A DNA stretch of 64,000 nt from Neoarius graeffei (lineage: Eukaryota > Chordata > Actinopteri > Siluriformes > Ariidae), in assembly GCF_027579695.1 (NCBI RefSeq), contig NC_083578.1, positions 4,940,460-5,004,459 of the forward strand, written 5' to 3'. Below, one piece after another: positions 32,795 to 45,748 of this stretch; the first letter of the stretch is position 1; each line of letters opens with the position of its first letter. Both the position numbers and the translations under genes were made by a program. The notes under the pieces were generated by a model. The model was given only the letters and a program-made list of their open reading frames with translations. It searched no databases and was not told where the DNA came from.

Positions 32795-35246
32795 ATGGGA
32801 AGAGGATCACCAATCCTCCTAATTCTGCGCCAGCAAATAGTGGAGCAATATCAGAAAGGAGTTCAACAGTGTAACATTGCAAAGAGTTTAAACATATCAT
32901 CATCTACAGTGCATAATATTATCAAAAGATTCAGAGAATCTGGAAGAATTTCTGTGCGTAAGGGTCAAGGCCGGAAAACCATACCGGGTGCCTGTGATCT
33001 TCGGGCCCTTAGTTGGCACTGCATCACATACAGGCATGCTTCTGTATTGGAAATGACAAAATGGGTTCAGAAATATTTCCAGAGAACATTATCTGTGAAC
33101 ACAATTCACCGTGCCATCCGCCGTTGCCAGCTAAAACTCTATAGTTCAAAGAAGAAGCCGTATCTAAACACGATCCAGAAGCACAGACGTCTTCTCTGGG
33201 CCAAGGCTCATTTAAAATGGACTGTGTGCTCCCATCACCCAATCAAGCATCCAGCCAGAGCAGGTCATGGTATTTTTTAACCATATTAACATGCCATTGT
33301 TGTGTATTATGCCTGATGTCAAGACTCTCGTCTCTGCGAGCCTACCACACAGACTTAATACTTGTGTCATTTTAGGGCATACCTAACAACCAGTGTCCCC
33401 CCCCCCCAAATCTGTCCCTCTGAGTTACATGTCGGTCCTGGGATCGAGATGCTAACCTCTTCTGCTCCTCGGACCTGCTTGATCCATCCTGGTGCCCTGT
33501 GTCTGGTTGGAGTCTCATTGCATCGCTCCTGTGGAGGATGGCCCCATGAAGACAGTTGAAAGTTACACCTGGAGGACGCTCTGGACTCTTACAGTAATGC
33601 TTTTATGGCTGAGGACTACAGTTGACTTGCTTACTTTAGGACTGCAGTTGTCATGAACAGTTTTGCATTCAAGTTTCCATCAATGAAGAGTTACAACATC
33701 AACGAAACTGTCTTCATGTTAAAACTGTTAATATTATAGTCATGCATATTTTTAGGGCATACCTAACAACCTGTGTTTTCTCTCTCCCCCCCCCCCAATC
33801 TGTCCCTCTGAGTTACATGTTGGTCCTGGGATTGATATGCTGGCCTCTTCGGCCCCTCGGACCTGCTTGATCCATCCTGGTGCCCTGTGTCTGGTCGGAG
33901 TTTTATCGCATCGCTCCTGTGGAGGACGGCCCCATGAGGACAGTTGAGGGTTACACCTGGAGGACGCTCTGGACTCTTACAGTAATGCTTTTATGGCTGA
34001 GGACTACAGTTGACTTGCTAACTTTAGGACTGCAGTTGTCATGAACAGTTTTGCACTCAAGTTTCCATCAATGAAGAGTTACAACATCAACAAAACTGTC
34101 TTCATGTTAAAACTGTTAATGTTATAGTCATGTTGTCTGTTGCCCAAATGAGGATGGGTTCCCTTTTGAGTCTGGTTCCTCTCAAGGTTTTTCCTCATGT
34201 CGTCTAAGGGAGTTTTTCCTTGCCACGTCGCCACAGGCTTGCTCATTGGGGATAGATTAGGGACAAAATTAGCTCATATTTTAAGTCGTTCAAATTCTGT
34301 AAAGCTGCTTTGCGACAATTTTTATTGTTAAAAGCGCTATACAAATAAACTTGACTTGACTTGACTCATGCTGTCTGTTGTTGCCCAAATGAGGATGGGT
34401 TCCCTTTTGAGTCTGGTTCCTCTCGAGGTTTCTTCCTCATGCCGTCTGAGGGAGTTTTTCCTTGCCACCGTCGCCACAGGCTTGCTCATTGGGGATAGAT
34501 TAGGGATAAAATTAGCTCATGTTTTAAGTCGTTCAAATTCTGTAAAGCTGCTTTGCGACAATGTTTATTGTTAAAAGTGCTATATAAATAAACTTGACTT
34601 GACTGTGGCAAAGTGGAAAACTGTTTTGTGGTCAGACGAATCAAAATTTGAAGTTCTTGATGGAAATCAGGGACGCCGTGTCATTCGTACTAAAGAGGAG
34701 AAGGATGACCCAAGTTGTTATCAGCGCTCAGTTCAGAAGCCTGCATCTCTGATGGTATGGGGTTGCATTAGTGCGTGTGGCATGGGCAGCTTACACATCT
34801 GGAAAGACACCATCAATGCTGAAAGGTATATCCAGGTTCTAGAGCAACATATGCTCCCATCCAGACGACGTCTCTTTCAGGGAAGACCTTGCATTTTCCA
34901 ACATGACAATGTCAAACCACATACTGCATCAATTACAGCATCATGGCTGCGTAGAAGAAGGGTCCAGGTACCGAACTGGCCAGCCTGCAGTCCTGATCTT
35001 TCACCCATAGAAAACGTTTGGCGCATCATAAAACGAAAGATTCGACAAAAAAGACCTAAGACAGTTGAGCAACTAGAATCCTACATTAGACAAGAATGGG
35101 TTAACATTCCTATCCCTAAACTTGAGCAACTTGTCTCCTCAGTCCCCAGACGTTTACAGACTGTTGTAAAGAGAAAAGGGGATGTCTCACAGTGGGAAAC
35201 ATGGCCTTGTCCCAACGTTTTTGAGATGTGTTGTCATGAAATTTAA
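32795..35246 (+). pseudogene. Tc1 transposase, open except for one insertion
   Basis: The N-terminal part (32795-33226; helix-turn-helix [25 protein letters not shown]) and the C-terminal part (34601-35246; [29 protein letters not shown]) are in register once the 1381-bp insertion plus duplication is accounted for. No other stop is seen, unlike copy A. The start is placed at the MGRGSPI methionine; an upstream in-frame ATG at 32741 also exists. The fusion frame through the insertion stops at 33280, so the copy is inactive as it stands. Confidence 0.92.
33227..34600 (+). mobile_element. Family R insertion with internal tandem duplication
   Basis: The 7-bp target duplication gactgtg is at 33220-33226 and 34601-34607. 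The insert contains partial repeats in series. One starts at tagggcatacctaacaacc (33375) and a second at the same word (33756) runs to a full tail at 34345-34367. A third, shorter 3' part runs from 34368 to the tail at 34600. The reiterated tails (acttgacttgact) look like template-switching or concatemer products of LINE-type integration. Confidence 0.85.
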
Positions 35247-35494
35247 AATCACCTAATTTTTCTCTTTAAATGATACATTTTCTCAGTTTAAACATTTGAT
35301 ATGTCATCTATGTTCTATTCTGAATAAAATATGGAATTTTGAAACTTCCACATCATTGCATTCCGTTTTTATTTACAATTTGTACTTTGTCCCAACTTTT
35401 TTGGTATCGGGGTTGTACTTGGTCATTTATTTTTTGAGGAAAATGATCCAATATTACATATCTGTGAGTGGCAAAAGTATGTGAACATTTGCTT

Positions 35495-36430
35495 TCAGTA
35501 TCTGGTGTGACCCCCTTGTGCAGCAATAACTGCAACTAAACATTTCCAGTAACTGTTGATCAGTCCTGCACACCGGCTTGGAGGAATTTTAGCCCGTTTC
35601 TCCGTACAGAACAGCTTCAACTCTGGGATGTTGATGGGTTTCCTCACATGAACTGCTCGCTTCAGGTCCTTCCACAACATTTCGATTGGATTAAGGTCAG
35701 GACTTTGACTTGGCCATTCCAAAGCATTAACTTTATTCTTCTTTAACCATTCTTTGATAGAACGACTTGTGTGCTTTGGGTTGTTGTCTTGCTGCATGAC
35801 CCACCTTCTCTTGAGATTCAGTCCATGGACAGGTGTTCTGACATTTTCCTTTAGAATTCGCTGGTATAATTCATAATTCATTGTTCCATCAATGATAGCT
35901 AGCCGTCCTGGCCCAGATGCAGCAAAACAGGCCCAAACCATGATACTACCACCACCATGTTTCACAGATGGGATAAGGTTCTTATGTTGGAATGCAGTGT
36001 TTTCCTTTCTCCAAACATAACGCTTCTCATTTAAACCAAAAAGTTCTATTTTGATCTTATCCGGCCACAAAACATTTTTCCAATAGCCTTCTGGCTTGTC
36101 CATGTGATCTTTAGCAAACTGCAGACGAGCAGCAATGTTCTTTTTTGGAGAGCAGTGACTTTCTCCTTGCAACCCTGCCATGCACACCATTGTTGTTCAG
36201 TGTTCTCCTGATGGTGGACTCATGAACATTAACATTAGCCAATGTGAGAGAGGCCTTCAGTTGCTTAGAAGTTATCCTGGGGTCCTTTGTGACCTTGCCG
36301 ACTATTACATGCCTTGCTCTTGGAGTGATCTTTGTTGGTCGACCACTCCTGGGGAGGGTAACAATGGTCTTGAATTTCCTCCATTTGTACATAATCTGTC
36401 TGACTGTGGATTGGTGGAGTCCAAACTCTT
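35495..36430 (-). pseudogene. Tc1 transposase, family E, C-terminal and middle part
   Basis: Minus strand, from the insertion junction: GLHQSTVRQIMYKWRKF, SGRPTKITPR, then at 36190 onwards the core with an altered first catalytic block (WPDKIKIELFG, where SDE is usual), Asp in QQDNNPKH and Glu in SPDLNPIEMLW. A frameshift near 36130-36180 separates two open segments. The N-terminal codons are at 53983-54068, beyond the 17.5 kb insertion. Confidence 0.9.
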
Positions 36431-37302
36431 TACCCCATGTGCACAGATTACATGGCCGACCGTGATATAACTGCTCCTGACCATCACAAAAGTGCGAACA
36501 GCATGCCTGAGCGCTTCTCTGGTAATTGCACAGCAGTCACTGAGTGCTATACAAGCAGGGCTTAATTTGAGTCGGAACATGACGGAACAAGATCTGGAAC
36601 CTCCGTCGTCGAATCCGGCAGCTATTTTCATTCCATTCGGTGTTCCGGCAGCTATTTAAATGGATCAGATCACCTCCGTGACCATCACAAAGGGAAAAAA
36701 AATCAAACAATAAATTAAATAAATAATTAAATAAAAATTTGTTTAGTGTTCGGTTTTGATTTTGATATCTGTTGTTGATTTCTCTCCTATGACATCCACA
36801 AAATCTATGCGAAAGGGGAAGGAGGGGACATGGGGTGTATACTTCCGTTCAATAGAACACCGGGTTTTTTGTAGCCGTTAGCTTGCGCTGTGGAAAAAAT
36901 GGCAAAAAAACAAGAAAGCTTACTAAAATTTTTCAAAGTCCCAGGACAGCTGGATCCTAGGCAAGGCAAGGCAAGGCAAGGCAAGTTTATTTATATAGCA
37001 CATTTCATACACAATGGCAGTTCAATGTGCTTTACAGAAGTAAAAACAAAAACAGTAAACAATAGAGAAATAAAATTACATAAAATAATTTTATTTTTAT
37101 TCTAAAACAATTAATTAAAAGAATTAAAAGAATTAAAAGAAAATAATAAGAATTAAACAATAGTAGAAATAAAATAATAAAATGCCAAAAAGAAAAAGGA
37201 GAAAAAGAAAAAGAAACCAGCAGAATAAAATAGAATAAAGTTAAAGTAAATTTAAAACATGCAGAAAGTAAAGATTATAAAAAATGTAAAAATATTAATT
37301 AT

Positions 37303-40300
37303 TTAACAGAAAGCATCTGAAAACAGCTTGGTCTTTAACCTAGATTTGAAGCTGCCAACAGCAGGAGCATTTTTAATGTCCTCTGGCAGTTGGTTCCATA
37401 GCTGTACTGCATAGTAGCTAAAAGCTGCTTCACCACACTTTGTTTTAACAACTGGTTTTAATAGTAAATTTTTCTGCTGCGATCTGGTAGATCTGATTGG
37501 GTTAGGCCGCTGCAACATATCAGAGAGGTAATTGGGCCCTGTACCATTTAGAGATTTGTACACCAGCAGCAATGCTTTAAAGTCAATTCTGTAGCTTACT
37601 GGAAGCCAGTGAAGGGACCTTAGAATTGGAGTAATGTGCTCTGTTCTTTTTGTTCGTGTGAGAACCCTCGGCGCTGCATTTTGAACCAGCTGAAGTCGTT
37701 TGATGGTCTTTTTTGGCAGGCCTGTGAAAAGGCCATTGCAGTAATCAACCCTACTAGAGATGAAGGCATGTATTAGTTTTTCCAGATCATTTTTTGACAT
37801 AAGTCCTCTTAGTTTGGAAATGTTTTTTAGGTGATAAAATGCCGTTTTAGTGATTGCTTTCATGTGACTGTCAAAGTTTAGCTCGCTGTCAATGAAAACA
37901 CCAAGATTTTTAACCATTTCTTTAGTTTTAATCCCTTTTGTGTCAAGAATAGTGGTAATCCTGAGTCTTTCATCTTTTTTTCCAAATAGAATTACTTCTG
38001 TTGTATCTGTGTTCAGCTGAAGAAAATTTTGTGACACCCAGTTGTTGATTTGGTCGATACACTGGTAGAGACATTCAAGGGGGGCATAATCATTAGGTGA
38101 TAGAGCAAAATAAATTTGGGTATCATCTGCATAGCAGTGATACAAAATTGAATTTTTATTGATAATTTGCCCAAGTGGGAGCATATAAAGGTTGAAAAGT
38201 AATGGTCCAAGAATCGACCCCTGGGGGACACCACAGTTCAAGGGCATTGACGTTGAGGAACAATTTCCCAGGGTAACAAAGAAGCTTCTATCTTTTAAGT
38301 ATGATTTTAACCAATTGATAACTTTACCAGTCAATCCAACCAAGTGTTCAAGTCGATATAGCAGTATGTTGTGATCAGCAGTATCAAAAGCTGCACTGAG
38401 GTCCAGTAATACCAGGACTGATGTTTTGCCTGCATCAGTATTAAGACGTATGTCATTTATAACTTTAATCAGCGCTGTTTCAGTGCTATGATTGGCATGA
38501 AATCCTGACTGAAAATTATCAAAACGGCTGTTTGATATTAAGAAGGCAGTTAATTGATTGAAGACAATTTTTTCCAGGATTTTCCCGATGAATGGTAGAT
38601 TTGATATTGGCCTGTAGTTATTTAACACTGAAGGATCCAGATTATTTTTTTTTTAAGAAGGGGCTTTACAACAGCTTTTTTTAGGGACACAGGAACAACG
38701 CCAGTCTCCAAGGATGTATTTATAATTTGAAGCACATCTGTAATTATAAGATGAAGAACAGACTTAAAAAAGTTGGTGGGCAGAATGTCCAGTTCAGATG
38801 TTGAGGAACTGAGATTTTGTACAGTTTTTTCAAGAGTCTCATAATCAATTAAACAAAATTCTGACATTGTGTTAAAGTTATCTATCTGTGTCATTGGTGA
38901 TTGCAGTTTTTCAATTTTTTGCAACTGAGATATATTATGAGAAATATTCTGCCGTATATTATCAATTTTACCTTTGAAAAAGGATGCAAACTCATTGCAT
39001 TTATTAACTGAGAGAAGTTCAGGTGCTAATTGTGGTGGGGGATTAGTTAGTTTCTATACTGTTGAAAATAGCACACGGGCATTGTTCATATTCCTGCTGA
39101 TGATGTTGGAGAAGAAAGACTGTCTTGCTTTACGAATTTCATAATTATAATTACAAAGCATCTCTTTATGGATTTGATAATGGATGTGAAGGTTAGATTT
39201 GCGCCATTTTCTTTCAGTCTTTCTACATTCTCTCTTTAGCAGTTTAACAGCCGGGTACTGCTTCCATGGTGCTTTCTGCTTATCATTGACTCTTTTTTAT
39301 TTTGAATGGAGCAATATCATCCATAATTTGGGTCATATTTAAATTAAAAAATTCCAGTAAATCATCTACAGAGTCTGACATTTTGGTTGAGTTCTGAGAG
39401 AGAGCTTGCTCAAAAAGAGCACATGTGTTGTCTTTTATGACTCTCCTACCTATAGTCGTTGAGCTATTCTGAATGTGAGGAGACATAGAAACTTCAAAGA
39501 AAACACAGAAATGATCAGATAAGGCCAGGTCAACAACAGTATAAGAAACAGTAAGACCCTTTGTGATGACGAGGTCAAGAGTATGACCACGAGAGTGGGT
39601 CGGCCCCTGTACATGTTGTACTAGGTTAAAGTTATCAATAATTGCAAATAGTTCTTTGGCATAAATGTTATCAGTATTATCCACATGTAAGTTAAAATCC
39701 CCAGATATAATAAGACAATCAAACTCTAAGCAAATGACTGATAACAGTTCACCAAACTCTTCAAGAAAGACTTTGGCTGAATGTCTCGGAGGCCTATAAA
39801 TAGTTAATAATAATATGTTAGGAGAGCATGTAACAAGTGCACATAAGTGTTCAAAGGACATAAAATCACCAAGTGAGGATTGTTTACATTGAAAAGAGAC
39901 TTTGAATATATTTGCGATCCCTCCACCTTTCCCTTGTCGGGTAACATTCAAAAAATTAAAATTTGGGGGAGCTGCTTCGATAAGGGTGGTAGCACTATTT
40001 GCTTGATCCAGTCAGGTTTCAGTTAGAAGCAAAAAATCAAGATTGTGTTTACAAATAAGATCATTAATTAAAAATGACTTGTTTAAAAGTGATCTAATGT
40101 TCAGAAGAGCTAGCTTTACAGAAATTCTAGAAGCAATATTTGGTTGTGCACTCTGATGCTGTTTTAAAACAGGAAGGAGATTAGATTGGTTCACCCCCAG
40201 GGTTAAATGTGCTCTATGTTTTCTGTTTCTTATCAACACAGGAATAGTGTCAACATCGGGTCCCAGCTTTTTTTCAACACATCCATTTGCAGGGACCCAG

Positions 40301-40314
40301 AGTACATCAAACAA
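37303..40314 (-). pseudogene. L2 ORF2: endonuclease and reverse transcriptase
   Basis: Endonuclease: LLNIRSLLNKS and LLLTET at 40170-40013; IYRPPRHS, LIISGDFNLHVD, THSRGHTLDLVIT and ALSDHFCVFF through 39283. [14 protein letters not shown] (38626), [48 protein letters not shown], and a C-terminal domain to FSDAFC at 37303. It nicks target DNA and reverse-transcribes its own RNA. Breaks: TGA in place of the usual Trp codon after TET (40012-40014), a stop ending the endonuclease frame near 39283, a frameshift in the linker, and another at an A10 run near 38645. The sister copy has A7 at the same place with the same phase break. Confidence 0.88.
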
Positions 40315-42020
40315 GACTTTCTAAATGTTCCATTTGGTTTGAGGGTGAAAGGATTGGAGATGACATGTATCTTTTGGATGGTGAAAAAGATTTGTAGCCA
40401 GCTGAAAGTCCTGGACGAACACAATTTTGATGAACTGGGTACACTGCTTGTTGCGACAGATTTGGGCTGGAAAAAGAGAGTGTAGCCATTGGGAGCAATT
40501 TTTTCATGCTATTTGGGAAATCCATCCGAGGAGAAATGGAGTCGTCTGTCCTTGAATGTTGGGAGGCCTGCAAGTCAGATGTTTGTGTGTCCTTGATGAC
40601 GACTTGCAAAGATGATTGTTTAGGCTTTGTAACTATGTCAGTCTGCGACATCTTATCAACTGTTTTCCTCGGTGCTGGCTGAGAAAAGATTGCAAGTTTG
40701 TAGTGGTCTGCTAAGACTTTGGCTCCAGTCCAGCTGAGTTCAGTGCTATTTGGCTTGTAAAATTCTTTGCGATTCCAAAAAAGGTTAAAATTGTCTATGA
40801 AATTCATACCAAATGAAGAACAAGTTTTTCCAAGCCAGGTGTTAAGACTGAAGAGTCGAGAAAAAGCAAAACTTCCTCTCGCTGGGAGTGGGCCACTGAT
40901 AAAAGATTGAATTCCAGTCTTATAGAGCTCAGAAAAAAGTTTTCTGAAATCATCTTGGACAAACAGGCGGCATGGTGGTGTAGTGGTTAGCGCTGTCGCC
41001 TCACAGTAAGAAGGTCCTGGGTTCGAGCCCCGTGGCCGGCGAGGGCCTTTCTGTGCGGAGTTTGCATGTTCTTCCCGTGTCCGCGTGGGTTTCCTCCGGG
41101 TGCTCCGGTTTCCCCCACAGTCCAAAGACATGCAGGTTAGGTTAACTGGTGACTCTAAATTGACCGTAGGTGTGAATGTGAGTGTGAATGGTTGTCTGTG
41201 TCTATGTGTCAGCCCTGTGATGACCTGGCGACTTGTCCAGGGTGTACCCCGCCTTTCGCCCGTAGTCAGCTGGGATAGGCTCCAGCTTGCCTGCGACCCT
41301 GTAGAAGGATAAAGCGGCTAGAGATAATGAGATGAGATCTTGGACAAACAGCTGTTCTCTGAAAACATCATTTGCTCCCACATGCACAACAATACGTTTA
41401 ATAGTTTTATGCTCGGACATGAGTTTCAAAATGCTGTCTTTGGTGTCAGAGATGGATGCATTTGGAAGACAACAAATAATCATCTCATAACCTTTTAATT
41501 GTCTTACAGTGGAATCACCAAGAACAAGGGTTGTGGGATCAGGTGGTGTTACGAGCTGCTTTTTGCCTCTTCCCACAGCTCTTCGATCTTGGTGTGATCT
41601 CTTTTTACTCTGTGTTTGCCCGCTTGACAAATCCTCTTCCACATCCCTGAGGCATTCAAATTTGTTCTGAAGCCTTATGGGCTGTGGATTTTCCATAGGA
41701 TTGTAGATCCTATTGTAATTTGTAGAACGAGCTGGTGTTGAAGTAATTAGTCTTCTGTTTTTGTTTTTGGGCTTAGCACCCATCATTTTCCAGTTTTCAG
41801 TACTCACAGGTTGAGTTATGAATTCTTCCACTTGGTCTGCAATGTCCTCAGTCTGTCAGAGTGCAATCTCTGCATTCTCAGCCACTGTTTCAGTACTCCT
41901 TTCCTGAGATATCGCTTTTAATTTGTCCGTCTTTGGCAGAGCATTAATCTTTGATTCCAGAATAGAAATCCTCTGTTCTAATTCCATGCATTTTCTGCAG
42001 GATTTTTTGCTTCCTGGCAT
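40307..42020 (-). pseudogene. L2 ORF1 with SGNH-esterase-like domain
   Basis: It starts MPGSKKSCRKCMELEQRISI (a CxxC pair plus a short coiled coil). A TGA at codon 55 (41858-41856) interrupts it; a basic, disordered stretch follows (KKRSHQDRRAVGRGKK). The esterase-like domain has block I TLVLGDSTVRQL (catalytic-type Ser in GDS) and block III VVHVGANDV (G.ND). The SINE at 40967-41336 cuts the frame after LFVQD. Beyond it are the rest of the domain (SGPLPARG, TWLGKTC) and the last block FYKPNSTELSWTGAKVLADH, where the usual D..H pair is N..E. ORF1 esterase domains are known in CR1/L2 elements. It ends at 40307, overlapping the ORF2 start by a few bases. Confidence 0.78.
40967..41336 (+). mobile_element. 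tRNA-derived SINE, copy 5
   Basis: A perfect 15-bp target duplication, atcttggacaaacag, lies at 40952-40966 and 41337-41351. It is inserted into L2 ORF1, on the opposite strand to the LINE. It has a clean head (gcggcatggtggtgtagtgg) and a short tail (gatgag), so it is one of the youngest events here. Confidence 0.98.
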
Positions 42021-42210
42021 TTAAAAAAAAAAAATAGTGGAAATTAAATTAAAATTAAATTAAAAGCTTATAAAGATGAAAAATAAAAAAAAAATAAAAA
42101 AATAAAATAGTGGAAATTCAATGAGAAAGTAAAGTATAGAAATAAAGATTAAGAAAGCAGGAGCAAAGCAAAGAAGCGTCCTACTCGCTTGAGTAGGAGG
42201 AGCAGAAAAA

Positions 42211-44397
42211 AGTAAACGACCTAAAATGGACGATGTTGGACACAGTGACACTGCACCAGCTGCAAGTGTACCAGACTACATTTCAACAGGAATGGACAGA
42301 GGAATTCGCCTTTATGGGGTGAAAGGGTTCTGCTTTGTGTCCAATAGGCCTATACAATGACAAGATTGCATCGATGAAACAATGAAATAAAGCGGCACTT
42401 CGAAACACGCCAAGCTACGTTTGCGTCAAAATATTCAGCGGGGGACAGGAGGAAGACGGCATGTCAAGAGCCTCTTCATTATGAAAAAGAATATATTACA
42501 CTCAAATTGTTGGTCATACGTAAAAATGCATTTTAGTTGTATTCAGCATCACTTTTTATATATGGCTCTCACGAAAATGTATTTGAAAATATGTGGCTTT
42601 CATGGCTCTCTCAGCCAAAAAGGTTCCCGACCCCTGCCTTAACGTATGTGTGGAGAGCGAGAGTGAACTTGAGTGCCTGTTTGGAGAACATCCTGAGCGT
42701 TGTCCATTGTTCTCCAGGATTTGATAACTGTTGCTGTTGCAATACATGTCATGCATTAGGCGTGTGTGCGTAAAGTTATAGTAAACCGCCCCCCGCCTTT
42801 TTTTTTTGAGTCACCGGACCCACCCACCTCCTGCGTTCCGGGACCTCCCACTTCACAAATTAAGCACTGTATACAAGTGTTATGCGAGTAGCACTGGACT
42901 AACACTCAATCACATATCTCATAAATAATGTAGTAAACAACACATTTCCTGATTATTTAGCATTCTTTGCATGAGTTTCAAGCCATCAACTTATTTTTTT
43001 GATTATTCTTTTTTTTTTGCAAAAAAATGCACTTATGCTTGGTGCTAACTTGTTCCTGGATACACTATTGTTCTGCATTTGTGTAGCACTTTTACAACTA
43101 TTTTTGGTAAAGGTAATTTGCGGGAGTATTTCCTTAAAACTGGCGCCCTCATGTCACGAAAATACGCTCGACAAATATTCACCCGACTGAAGCACCTCAC
43201 TATATTGTGTCCCAGGATGTTCACAATACTTATGAACCACCTCCTTGTTTAAAGTAGTTCATGCCATAAACATATGCATGACATATCGGTGGGCCATGCC
43301 ACCCACCCCAGGGGGGAGGGGCCAACCGCAGGGGATTAATGATACAGCTGATTACATCCAGCCTCATCCTCGAACTCACCATTCGCGTTGTTCTTGCATG
43401 GTGCAGCAGTATTCTTGTACAGCGGAAAAGTGTGCTTGCATAGTGCAGCAGTGTTCTTGAAGAGCACTAAAGTGTGCTTGCAGTAGGACGGATCGCCACA
43501 TAGGGCCAAGCCTAAGCTGGAAATCATCGTTAGGCCTAGGGCCTACACTTCTTGAGGTAAGTAGACCCATTTACATCCATTTTAATTGTAAAGCAGATTA
43601 AAGTGAAATTCTCACCCTTAGGCCCTTAGAGGAATAGGTCAGGTGTTTATATCAGTTTGAATTAATTAATGATTTTTAAAAATTAATATCACTTTGAGTT
43701 ACATTGGGGTTATGCCTTTGGCTTTGCTTTGAAGCATTTGCAAATATGATACTAGGTGGCTGAAATCAGTGATGACCAAGGACTAAAGGATGAGATAGAC
43801 GATTTAATGTGCAACAAGTCTGGACAATCTTTTTTTTTTTTTCCAGAATACCCTAATACCTATTACTTTATTTTTATTATGGCATAAGTCATATGGTTAT
43901 GGGACAGAAACAGCTGGGCCTGTGAGCCGAATTTACTGGCAGTACTGCCACCTCATGGCGTAATATCACAAGAGACCAGAGAACAGAGGCATAGGTTCAA
44001 ATTTATTTTATTTAGTTACTATAATCAAATTAAATTTCATGCAAGTCTAAGGAAAACCAGATTCATACAAAAGTCAATGTGTTGTAGATTTTGTTCTGCA
44101 CCCATTTAAGGCACTACTGACTCCAGAAATGCATCCAATCAGAGAGGAGCTTGCAAGCTTGTTCGAATCGAAAACAAAATGGCGATGGCATGCAAATGTC
44201 ACATGTTTTATTCTCGGTGGTATTTCAAGGATTTTACATACTTAACAATGAGGCAATGATCTGCAACTAACCAAAATAAAGGTAATACAGATCTTAGAAT
44301 AGTCCTAGAATTTGAGATGGGAAAACATAAGGTTGTATCAGCCTGTTAAATTTTCATTTTTGGGTAAATCCATTACCGAATGAAGACTTGGTAATTT
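42211..44397. other. Right part of the hAT relic, then non-coding element sequence
   Basis: 42211-42869 is hAT interior, including at ~42595-42640 the end of another hAT-like MITE (..aggttcccgacccctg). 42870-44397 belongs to the 17.5 kb element; at 43390-43490 are about 2.5 copies of a ~42-bp tandem repeat (agtgtgcttgcatagtgcag). No gene is recognised. Confidence 0.5.
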
Positions 44398-45748
44398 AAC
44401 TTTGATAATACAGGCGAGTGTAAAAAAAAGGTCTCATTCATCAATGTTTAATGTTATCAGACCTTATTTTTCATATATTCCTCGTTTAATGCACAAAAAT
44501 GTTTCATTAGTGAAAAAAAACACATACAATGATGCACAGTTTCTTCAGCTCCCATACATTTATTCAAAATTCTTACGTGCAGATATCACGGGCAAGAGAA
44601 AGGGAGCTGCTTCCATGAGGGAATATCGGAAAAGAAGAGCGGAATCCTTACGTGCTTGTCAAAACACGGCCAATAGTCTTGGAGACAAAGATGATTCCTC
44701 AACATCGGATCATACTGAGAACTTTACCCATGGTGCTGATGTTAATGATGACGTGGAAACAAACTCTGTAATTCATGATGCTAATTATGATGGTCTGCAG
44801 GTAGAAAGTACTGATGAAGAAGATAATGAATCAGTACGGGTGGACTGTGGTAACGATGTTTACGAGATCAACTGGTTGGATGCCTTGAAGGATCCAGAGA
44901 ATCAGAACATTTTGAAAGATGACTTATCTCAGTGGTCAATAGATGAGAAGATCCTGACATGTAGTCTGAGTGGACTACGGCTGTTTGACAGATTCTTATC
45001 TTAAGAAGTGCAACATTCATACAGTGGAAGTGGCGAACCCATTATTTTTGAATATTTCTATGTTCGGACTGAACACTAATGACAAGGAGCGTATATAACT
45101 TCAACAGGGATAATTATTTTCTTTCTACAGGTGATAGGGTGCCAGCCATACCCGATGTATTTGAGGATATAAACAAAGAAACAACAAGGAAGAGGGCCAT
45201 AGATGCCAAACCAGAGAGCGTGTGCCGTTCAATGATAGATGATAATGACAGAGAAAAGGTGGTGGAACTCTCAGGCATGGAGGAAGCAGAGAGGCTCAAA
45301 CAACTTGAGGGGGACATCTCATCCTCTGATTCAGAGACTGACCAGCCAACAAAAAGGCGCAAAATGAACAAAGGAGGAGATTGGGACAGACCTGCACTAA
45401 AGAAAACGACCAAGCAGACATGTGTCAGATGTCAGACGTCAGATGTGCCTATGAGGAAAGTCCCGACAAGCTATACCACTCCTCAGCCCAAACCCAGTAG
45501 TGTGGGTCCGACCCACACAACACCAAAGTCTGGGATGTCCAGGAGGATAGAATACAAAACAACAGTGAAGATGTCAGCATGGTCACAGGACCAAACACCA
45601 CAAAGAGAGATGGATATTGCCAGTAAGTAAAAAAGAATGGTTAAATTAAGGTGTGATATAATATTTATTGTTTGTATATTACATTATATTTAATTTGTAT
45701 CATACAGGTTTTGAATTTAAGAATTTTAACTTTGGATCTGGTCATTTC

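Larger units (their letters stand above)
32433..35415 (+). mobile_element. Tc1-like transposon, copy B (same family as 9977-11580)
   Basis: Ends caaccctgattccaaaaaag / cttttttggtatcggggttg are flanked by TA (32431-32432, 35416-35417). It sits in the left inverted repeat of family E. It is interrupted at 33227-34600 by a family R insertion with a 7-bp duplication (gactgtg). Confidence 0.95.
36961..42210 (-). mobile_element. L2-clade LINE, nearly full-length
   Basis: Minus strand, in 5' to 3' order: 5' UTR (42210-42021), ORF1 with a CxxC/coiled-coil start and an SGNH esterase domain (42020-40307), ORF2 with APE endonuclease and reverse transcriptase (40314-37303), a 3' UTR and a (TTGCC)n tail at 36961-36983. 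A SINE is inserted in ORF1 (40967-41336). A truncated sister copy is at 56097-58205. Confidence 0.88.
36556..42869. mobile_element. hAT element (relic) carrying an L2 LINE
   Basis: The 8-bp target duplication tatacaag is at 36548-36555 and 42870-42877. Ends are cagggcttaatttg / caaattaagcactg. The host reading near 36898 (MAKKQESLLKFFKVPGQLDP) resembles the 'K..SLL.FFK' start of hAT transposases; it is interrupted by the L2 at 36961 and may continue near 42230 (DDVGHSDTAPAASVPDYI). No DDE/RW or hATC motifs remain, so it is a deletion derivative. Confidence 0.88.
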
